DNA from: Bacteroidota bacterium
Lineage (GTDB): Bacteria; Bacteroidota; Bacteroidia; Flavobacteriales; Flavobacteriaceae
DNA: 6,792 nt
Direction of reading: 5' to 3'
NCBI GenBank assembly: GCA_009937085.1
Contig: JAACDD010000016.1
Span: forward strand, 1-6,792
This document shows positions 4,998-6,792 of this stretch, piece after piece. A program made the position numbers and the translations under genes. How positions within the stretch are numbered: the first letter of the stretch is position 1; each line of letters begins with the position of its first letter. The notes beneath the pieces were generated by a model. It was not told the DNA's origin. It ran no database searches and saw only the letters and a program-made list of their open reading frames with translations.

Positions 4998-6792
4998 TTA
5001 ATGATGCTCTTCGTTTCCAAACGGTTTAATAATAATTCCAACGCTAAAAATAAAACCGTCTGTTGGTGCATAGATTTCTGGAAATTCTGGATTTTCGTGT
5101 GGTGGTAAAACCAAAGGTGAAAACCTACTTTGTCTTCTGTCTGTGAAATTTTCAAAGTTCACAAATGCACTACCAAATTTAAAATTACGCATTAAAAGTA
5201 AACCCATAGTTACAAAATCTGTCGTTTCTGTTCCGTTTGATAAAAACTGTTCTCCTGTATAAAATGTTTCGTAGCCAATTCTCCATTTATCAGATTCGTA
5301 CATCAAAACACTTCCTGCGTTATGTTTTGCAGTTAATGGTTTTTGTGGATTTCCTGCTAAATAGTTCAATTTAGTGTCTATAAGTGCATAATTTAAAAAC
5401 CATCTAAAATCTTTATAAGTAAACTTTATATTTGTTTCTGCGCCTTTGCTTAAAATTTCATCAGTTGCATTTTCAAATACAAACATTCCGCTGTCTGTAC
5501 TATTTAAAAGCAAACCGTTATTAATAGCAGTAACGTAAAAAAGTTGATTAATAGAAAAACCAATGTTTTCAAATAAACGTGTCTGATAGTTGAAATCAAA
5601 ATTTACACCATAAGAACGCTCTGCCTTTAATGAAGATTTATCAATGCCGAGTACATTTTCAAAGTTTATAAATTCAGCCTCTTCTGTAAAAATATCTGGA
5701 ATTTTGTAACCTAAACCACCACCAATTCTGCTTGAAAACCCGTTATCATTTTTATAAAGCAATGAAATTTTTGGAAGTGGAAAAAAGCCAAAATCAGTAT
5801 TGTAATCTGCTCGCAACCCAGTTTCTAAAATCCAATTTTCGGAAAGGTCATAAATATTGTTAGCAAACATTCCGTAAGTGATGTCTTTTTGGTCACGTTG
5901 CAAAGTTGCATTATCATTTTCGTCAAAGTTTGAAGTATATAAATTTGCTCCAAAAATCCAATCTGCTTTTGAAGTCTCTCTTTGATAAGTGATTTCCGTA
6001 AATGTGTTGGTTTGTTTACCATCAAAATTGAAATCGGGAATCGTTAAATTTCTATCGAAAAAGGATACACTATTTTTAATGCTCAAAGAACTAATAGAAT
6101 CTATTTGAGTTTTGTAAACTGCTTGACTACTCAATCTTTTTGAAATGTTTTCCTCTGTATATTGATGAATTCCATTTTCGCCACTTTCTATTTTTGTAAT
6201 GTCTCCACCAATTCTATCGTCATAAGTTCCGTTTAGACCTAACCAAAACGTAGTTTTGTCAGAAGGATAATAAAAGAATTTTGGATTAAATGAAATAGAT
6301 TTAGTTTTTGGTAAATTACTAAAACCATCATCTTCTGGGTCATAAGCTTTTTGATAGTGACCAGAACCGTAAAGCGAAATACCAAACTTTTCATTCCGTT
6401 TACTGTAAAATACATTTGCAGTACTTCCCAACGCTTGTGTTTGCGTAAGCATAATATCTAAAGCAGGTTCTTCGTCTGGTGTTTTTGATACCATATTTAT
6501 TAAACCTGCAATTGCTCCACCACCATAAAGTGTAGATGAACTTCCTTTAATAATTTCAAATTGTTGCAAATCTAAAGGTGGAATTTGTAAAATACTCAAA
6601 CCACTTGAAAAGCCTCCATAAAGTGGAAATCCATCTCTCAAAAGTTGTGTGTAACGACCATCGAGTCCTTGAATTCTAATATTTGTACTTCCGCTACTTA
6701 AAGAGGTTTGTTGCATTTGAATTCCTGTGCTTTCACGTAGAACCATAGAAATATTGGTTGGATTCATAATTGCTTTTTCTCCCATTTCCTCA
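4998..6792 (-). CDS. TonB-dependent outer-membrane receptor, 5' end beyond window edge
   Basis: This is an outer-membrane gated channel that takes up metal chelates or similar ligands using energy from TonB-ExbBD. The reading frame stays open to the right edge (two glutamate codons precede the ATG at 6785), so that ATG is internal. The signal peptide, TonB box and start of the plug lie outside. Visible plug motifs, numbered from that Met, are NISMVLRESTGIQMQ (11-25), STNIRIQGLDGRYTQLLRDG (33-52), and the plug end LQQFEIIKGSSSTLYGGGA (73-91) with GLINMVSKTP (94-103). The rest alternates aromatic strands and polar turns, as in a 22-strand barrel. The protein ends KPFGNEEHH, so the last aromatic residue, Phe589, is followed by a short acidic and histidine tail. 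It stops at 5000-4998, two bases before the fur-like start, and is the first visible gene of the operon. No SusD-like lipoprotein follows, so a metal or siderophore ligand fits better than a glycan. The ligand itself is unknown. Confidence 0.93.
   Translation of the reverse strand, partial: EEMGEKAIMNPTNISMVLRESTGIQMQQTSLSSGSTNIRIQGLDGRYTQLLRDGFPLYGGFSSGLSILQIPPLDLQQFEIIKGSSSTLYGGGAIAGLINMVSKTPDEEPALDIMLTQTQALGSTANVFYSKRNEKFGISLYGSGHYQKAYDPEDDGFSNLPKTKSISFNPKFFYYPSDKTTFWLGLNGTYDDRIGGDITKIESGENGIHQYTEENISKRLSSQAVYKTQIDSISSLSIKNSVSFFDRNLTIPDFNFDGKQTNTFTEITYQRETSKADWIFGANLYTSNFDENDNATLQRDQKDITYGMFANNIYDLSENWILETGLRADYNTDFGFFPLPKISLLYKNDNGFSSRIGGGLGYKIPDIFTEEAEFINFENVLGIDKSSLKAERSYGVNFDFNYQTRLFENIGFSINQLFYVTAINNGLLLNSTDSGMFVFENATDEILSKGAETNIKFTYKDFRWFLNYALIDTKLNYLAGNPQKPLTAKHNAGSVLMYESDKWRIGYETFYTGEQFLSNGTETTDFVTMGLLLMRNFKFGSAFVNFENFTDRRQSRFSPLVLPPHENPEFPEIYAPTDGFIFSVGIIIKPFGNEEHH

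Noticed and set aside
5825..6025. Minus-strand 66-codon frame within the TonB receptor
   Set aside because: It is an alternate frame of the barrel region and has no independent support.

Overview
The window looks like part of a Bacteroidota chromosome, most likely a flavobacterium. Starts are preceded by A/T-rich leaders without Shine-Dalgarno sequences. Close matches to the Bacteroidota -7 promoter element (TAnnTTTG) sit upstream of two genes, and the protein families fit. The assignment rests on style and protein character, not on a database search.

Left part (1-3580) holds three ordinary chromosomal genes. They are a 2-Cys peroxiredoxin (minus strand, cut by the left edge before its resolving cysteine), an NhaC-type Na+/H+ antiporter (minus strand), and, divergent from it, a complete dihydrolipoyl dehydrogenase (plus strand, E3 of 2-oxoacid dehydrogenase complexes). 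They cover peroxide removal, sodium/pH homeostasis and central carbon metabolism and need not form one pathway.

Middle (3581-3940) is a 360-base non-coding stretch between convergent genes. It contains a nested, highly foldable element at about 3600-3773. Its outer 16-bp and inner 17-bp helices are continuous on the plus strand, and every departure from Watson-Crick pairing in them is a G-U wobble. That is the pattern expected of a structured RNA or of a DNA site that acts as a folded single strand. A second, weaker imperfect inverted repeat lies at about 3848-3917.

Right part (3941-6792) is visibly more AT-rich and reads entirely on the minus strand as one tight unit. Its genes are a TonB-dependent outer-membrane receptor (5' end beyond the right edge), then a Fur-family metalloregulator starting 2 bases after the receptor stop, then a small membrane methyltransferase of the isoprenylcysteine carboxyl methyltransferase (ICMT) fold. 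The set suggests a metal uptake or homeostasis module with its own regulator. The ICMT-type protein recalls CzcN/NccN of heavy-metal resistance loci. The composition change at the foldable element suggests that the right part may be an acquired segment whose boundary lies near 3590-3940.
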